Origin: UBA6019 sp036570145 | GTDB taxonomy: Bacteria > Chloroflexota > Dormibacteria > Dormibacterales > Dormibacteraceae | Direction: 5' to 3' | Assembly: GCA_036570145.1 (NCBI GenBank) | Contig: DATCPJ010000109.1 | Location: 1-18,323 of the forward strand | DNA length: 18,323 nt | Shown: one piece after another, positions 15,613 through 18,323 of the stretch | Numbering within the stretch: position 1 is the first letter of the stretch | How the letters are laid out: each line of letters begins with the position of its first letter | Notes under the pieces: generated by a model | The model's database searches: none | What the model saw: the letters and a program-made list of their open reading frames with translations, nothing else | Told to the model about the DNA's origin: nothing | Program-made: the position numbers and the translations under genes

Positions 15613-15945
15613 ATGGATGACTACAGCAAGGAGATCGTCGACCTCCAGCGGGAGGTCGACCGGCTTGTCGAGGCCGAGGGTGACCAACAGGAGATCGCCG
15701 AGGTCGAGATGCAGATCCGGGTCTTGAAGGCACTCTACGAGCAGGCGACGACGCTCTACGAGCTGGGTCGCACCGACCCCGACCTGCGCCGGCAGCTCAT
15801 CATCCGCGGCTATGGCGAGTGGACGCTCGACAACGTCTACGCGTTCGTCTTCGAAACCGCCGTCGACCTGCCCGACGTTGAGCCGAAGGCGTTCGTAAAC
15901 GGCATCTCACACACCGATTTCGCGAGCCTCCTCATCGCATCCTGA
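15613..15945 (+). CDS. Uncharacterised 110-residue protein coupled to a CoA ligase
   Basis: The small acidic, soluble protein begins with a helical, heptad-like segment (about 4-52, with regularly spaced Ile/Val/Leu and many Glu/Gln/Arg), suggesting a coiled coil. A compact C-terminal half follows with RRQLIIRGYGEWTLDNVYAFVFE and a Pro-Asp-Val-Glu-Pro-Lys turn. No catalytic motif, metal site, signal peptide or membrane segment is visible, and I do not recognise the family. ATG 15613 is the first start in the open frame. Its TGA overlaps the ATG of the benzoate-CoA-ligase-type gene (TGATG), so the two are translationally coupled and probably made in a fixed ratio. A partner or regulator of the ligase is possible but unproven. 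Confidence 0.75.
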   Translation: MDDYSKEIVDLQREVDRLVEAEGDQQEIAEVEMQIRVLKALYEQATTLYELGRTDPDLRRQLIIRGYGEWTLDNVYAFVFETAVDLPDVEPKAFVNGISHTDFASLLIAS

Positions 15946-17450
15946 TGACCGAGACGTATAACGCGAGCACGCTCCTCGACCGCAACCTGGAGGCGGGCCG
16001 GGGCGATAAGGTCGCCGTCCACTGGGCGGGCGGCTCGGTCACCTACCGCCGCCTGCACGGTCTTGCCTGCGCGGCGGGACGGCGCTTCGAGGAGCTCGGC
16101 GTCCGGCGAGAGGAGCGGATCCTGCTTCCCCTGGACGACTCGCCGGCGATGATGGCCGCCTTCTGGGGCGCGATCCGGATCGGCGCCGTTCCGGTGCCGG
16201 TCAACCCGCTGCTGCAGCGGAGCGAGGACTACGACCACTACCTCGCCGACTCTCTCGCCCGCGTGGTCGTTGTCGACGCGATGACCGGCGAGAAGGTGGG
16301 CGGGGCGGTCGCCCGGGCGCCCGGAGCCGTCAAGGTCGTCGACGCAGCCGAGATCCTGGCGCTGCCTCCCGCCGAGACATCACCCGCCGCCACCGGCCGG
16401 GACGACGTGGCCTTCTGGCTCTACAGCTCGGGGTCGACCGGCCTTCCCAAGGGCGTGGTCCACCTCCAGCACGACATCGAGTACACCTGCGAGACCTACG
16501 CCCGCCAGGTTCTCGGCATCACCGAGGCCGACACCACCTTCAGCACGACCAAGATGTTCCACGCCTACGGCCTCGGCAACAGCCTCAGCTTTCCCTGCTG
16601 GGCGGGCGCCACCACGGTCCTCCTCTCCGGACGGCCAACCCCGGCCGCAGCGCTGGAGACGATCGAGCGTAATCGGCCGACGCTCTTCTTCAGCGCGCCG
16701 ACCCTCTACAACGCGATCCTCAACCAGGAGGGCGCGCGGGAGCGCGACCTCTCCTCGATCCGCCAGTGCGTCGCCGCCGCGGAGGCGCTGCCGGCGGAGG
16801 TATGGCGCCGCTGGAAGGAGGCGTTCGGGCTGACGATCATCGACGGCATCGGGTCGACCGAGCTGCTCCATATCTACTGCTCGAACCGCCCCGACGACGT
16901 GAGGCCCGGGTCGAGCGGCAAGCCGGTCCCCGGCTACGAGCTGAAGGTCCTCGACCTCGACGGCAGCCCGGTGCCCGACGACCAGGCGGGAGACATGTAC
17001 GTCAAGGGAGACAGTGCGCTCGCCTTCTACTGGCGCCAGCACGAGAAGACCAAGCGCAGCCTGCTCGGGGAGTGGTTCTTCTCGGGCGACCGCTACCGGC
17101 GCGACGCGGACGGCTTCTATTGGTACGAGGGCCGGTCCGACGACATGATCAAGGTCAGCGGCCTCTGGGTCTCGCCGATCGAGGTGGAGGGAGTCCTACT
17201 CGAGCACCCGGCGGTGGGGGAGAGCGCCGTCGTCGGCATCGAGGTCGACGGCTTCATGAAGATCAAGGCCTTCGTGATCGCCAAGGTCGAGGGCTCGCCC
17301 GAGCTGGTCGCCGAGCTCCAGGAGCACTGCAAGTCGCGCCTCCAGCGGTACCAGTTCCCCCACCTGATCGAGTTCGTGCCCGAGCTTCCCAAGACGATCA
17401 CAGGAAAGATCCAGCGCTACAAGCTGCGCGAGCGGACGCCGGTTGCCTAG
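15945..17450 (+). CDS. Benzoate-CoA ligase family protein (AMP-forming)
   Basis: The 501-residue adenylating enzyme carries the P-loop SSGSTGLPKG (161-170), GGxTE-like GIGSTELLHIY (301-311), SGDRY (380-384), and TGKIQRYKL (486-494) with catalytic Lys488. The HLQHDIEYTCETYA segment after the P-loop, KMFHAYGLGNSLSFP (203-217) and STELLHIYCSN match the benzoate/aryl-CoA ligase group rather than acetyl- or long-chain ligases. The enzyme should activate an aromatic or alicyclic carboxylic acid to its CoA thioester with ATP, releasing AMP and pyrophosphate. The exact acid is not predictable here. It is coupled to the 110-residue gene by TGATG, and its end overlaps the next gene by 8 nt. No aromatic-ring oxygenase or reductase gene is visible nearby. 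Confidence 0.92.
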   Translation: MTETYNASTLLDRNLEAGRGDKVAVHWAGGSVTYRRLHGLACAAGRRFEELGVRREERILLPLDDSPAMMAAFWGAIRIGAVPVPVNPLLQRSEDYDHYLADSLARVVVVDAMTGEKVGGAVARAPGAVKVVDAAEILALPPAETSPAATGRDDVAFWLYSSGSTGLPKGVVHLQHDIEYTCETYARQVLGITEADTTFSTTKMFHAYGLGNSLSFPCWAGATTVLLSGRPTPAAALETIERNRPTLFFSAPTLYNAILNQEGARERDLSSIRQCVAAAEALPAEVWRRWKEAFGLTIIDGIGSTELLHIYCSNRPDDVRPGSSGKPVPGYELKVLDLDGSPVPDDQAGDMYVKGDSALAFYWRQHEKTKRSLLGEWFFSGDRYRRDADGFYWYEGRSDDMIKVSGLWVSPIEVEGVLLEHPAVGESAVVGIEVDGFMKIKAFVIAKVEGSPELVAELQEHCKSRLQRYQFPHLIEFVPELPKTITGKIQRYKLRERTPVA

Positions 17451-18323
17451 GCACATCGCCGTCGTGGCCGGCGACGGCGCCGGGAAGGAGGTCGTCCCCG
17501 AGGCTGTCAAGGTGCTCCGGGCGATCGGGGCCGACCTCGACTTCGAGGACTTCGAGATCGGCGCCGATCGCTACCTGGCCACCGGGATCAGCCTGGACGA
17601 CGCGACCTTCGAGGACCTGAAGGCGGCCGACGCGATCCTCTTCGGAGCCGTCGGCGATCCGCGGGTCGACGAGCACTACGCGGCCGGGGTCCTGCTCCGG
17701 ATCCGCTTCGAGATGGATCTCTGGGCCAACCTCCGGCCGGCGAGGCTCTACGACCACAGGCTCTCCCCGCTCCGTGACGAGAAGCTGCGCGAGGTCGACC
17801 TGCTGGTCGTCCGCGAGAACACCGAGGGGGTCTACGTCGGAGCCGGCGGGCGGTTCAAGAAGGGCACGCCGGACGAGGTGGCGATCCAGGAGGACATCAA
17901 CACCTACAAGGGCGTCAACCGGATCCTCGAGCATGCTTTCAGCCGCGCCCGCCGCGAGGTCTGCATGGTCGACAAGTCGAACGCCATGGGCCACGCGGGC
18001 GGTCTCTGGCAGTCCCGCTGGAAGGCGCTTGCTCCCCTCCACCACGACCTCGTGACCCGCCACCTCTACTCTGACGCCTGCTCGATGGAGCTCGTCCGCG
18101 ACCCTTCCCAGTTCGATGTCATCGTCACCGGCAACCTCTTCGGCGACATCCTCAGCGACCTCTCCGCGCAGCTGATCGGGGGAATGGGCGTCGCTCCCAG
18201 CGCCAACCTCAACCCGGAAAGCGGAAAGGGCCTCTTCGAGCCGGTCCACGGCTCAGCGCCTCGGCTGGCCGGCCGCGGCATCGTGAACCCGATTGGGGCG
18301 ATACTGAGCTCGGGGATGAGGCT
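17443..18323 (+). CDS. Isocitrate/isopropylmalate dehydrogenase family protein (LeuB-like), 3' end outside window
   Basis: The first 293 residues of a beta-decarboxylating dehydrogenase are visible. It oxidises a 2R-3-carboxy hydroxy acid and decarboxylates it with NAD(P) and Mg2+. Recognisable parts are AGDGAGKEV (9-17), GAVGDP (68-73), the substrate-arginine region LLRIRFEMDLWANLRPAR (84-101), RENTEGVY with Tyr131, Lys178 in DKSN, metal-binding Asp211, Asp235 and Asp239, and the cofactor loop EPVHGSAPRLAG (266-277). The Leu84-Leu85 pair keeps the isopropylmalate-type pocket. By eye, Ala81 sits where IPMDH has a Glu, and Arg274 replaces the Asp that usually selects NAD. The start is TTG 17443, overlapping the ligase stop by 8 nt. 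No other leucine-biosynthesis gene is present, so 3-isopropylmalate is only one possible substrate. Confidence 0.88.
   Translation, partial: MPRHIAVVAGDGAGKEVVPEAVKVLRAIGADLDFEDFEIGADRYLATGISLDDATFEDLKAADAILFGAVGDPRVDEHYAAGVLLRIRFEMDLWANLRPARLYDHRLSPLRDEKLREVDLLVVRENTEGVYVGAGGRFKKGTPDEVAIQEDINTYKGVNRILEHAFSRARREVCMVDKSNAMGHAGGLWQSRWKALAPLHHDLVTRHLYSDACSMELVRDPSQFDVIVTGNLFGDILSDLSAQLIGGMGVAPSANLNPESGKGLFEPVHGSAPRLAGRGIVNPIGAILSSGMR

Overview
This is an 18.3-kb stretch of G+C-rich bacterial chromosome, densely coded and without RNA genes, CRISPR arrays, insertion sequences or phage genes. The mix of genes is a K+-independent H+-pyrophosphatase, a GldA/F/G-type ABC module with a DUF4340 protein, a lone Flp pilin, and acyl-CoA, short-chain dehydrogenase and aromatic-acid CoA-ligase enzymes. 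Together with GTG/TTG starts and apparently leaderless promoters, this suggests a soil-type Terrabacteria lineage such as Chloroflexota or Candidatus Dormibacterota. That placement is inference from gene content only.

Layout. 1-807: 3' end of an unrecognised, probably exported beta-rich protein. 886-2049: thiolase. 2196-4181: S9 serine peptidase. 4220-5257: YihY/BrkB membrane protein. 5292-6080: short-chain dehydrogenase. 6223-6417: small Flp-type pilin. On the minus strand, 8931-8155 encodes a CinA N-terminal-type protein, followed by 8142-6433, a long-chain acyl-CoA synthetase. From a 62-bp divergent region a plus-strand operon runs 8994-15119: ABC ATPase, ABC-2 permease, GldG-like protein, DUF4340 protein and H+-translocating pyrophosphatase. 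A small multi-pass membrane protein (15132-15569) follows. A second tightly coupled operon starts at 15613: a 110-aa unknown protein, a benzoate-CoA-ligase-family enzyme, and an isopropylmalate/isocitrate-type dehydrogenase cut by the window end.

How the genes fit. The thiolase, dehydrogenase, acyl-CoA synthetase and benzoate-CoA-ligase-like enzyme point to carboxylic-acid activation and CoA-thioester degradation, but they lie in separate transcription units and no complete pathway is present. The ABC module forms an inner-membrane complex of unknown substrate and is probably co-transcribed with the proton pump.

The most notable pattern is in the start signals. Seven genes carry a TANNNT hexamer 7-11 nt before the start codon and no usefully placed Shine-Dalgarno, as expected for leaderless or nearly leaderless mRNAs. 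In two cases the hexamer contains the stop codon of the preceding gene. Three operon-internal genes have GAGG-type ribosome sites 8 nt before the start instead. The other points worth following are the uncharacterised protein coupled to the CoA ligase, and the isopropylmalate-type dehydrogenase whose usual NAD-selecting Asp is replaced by Arg.
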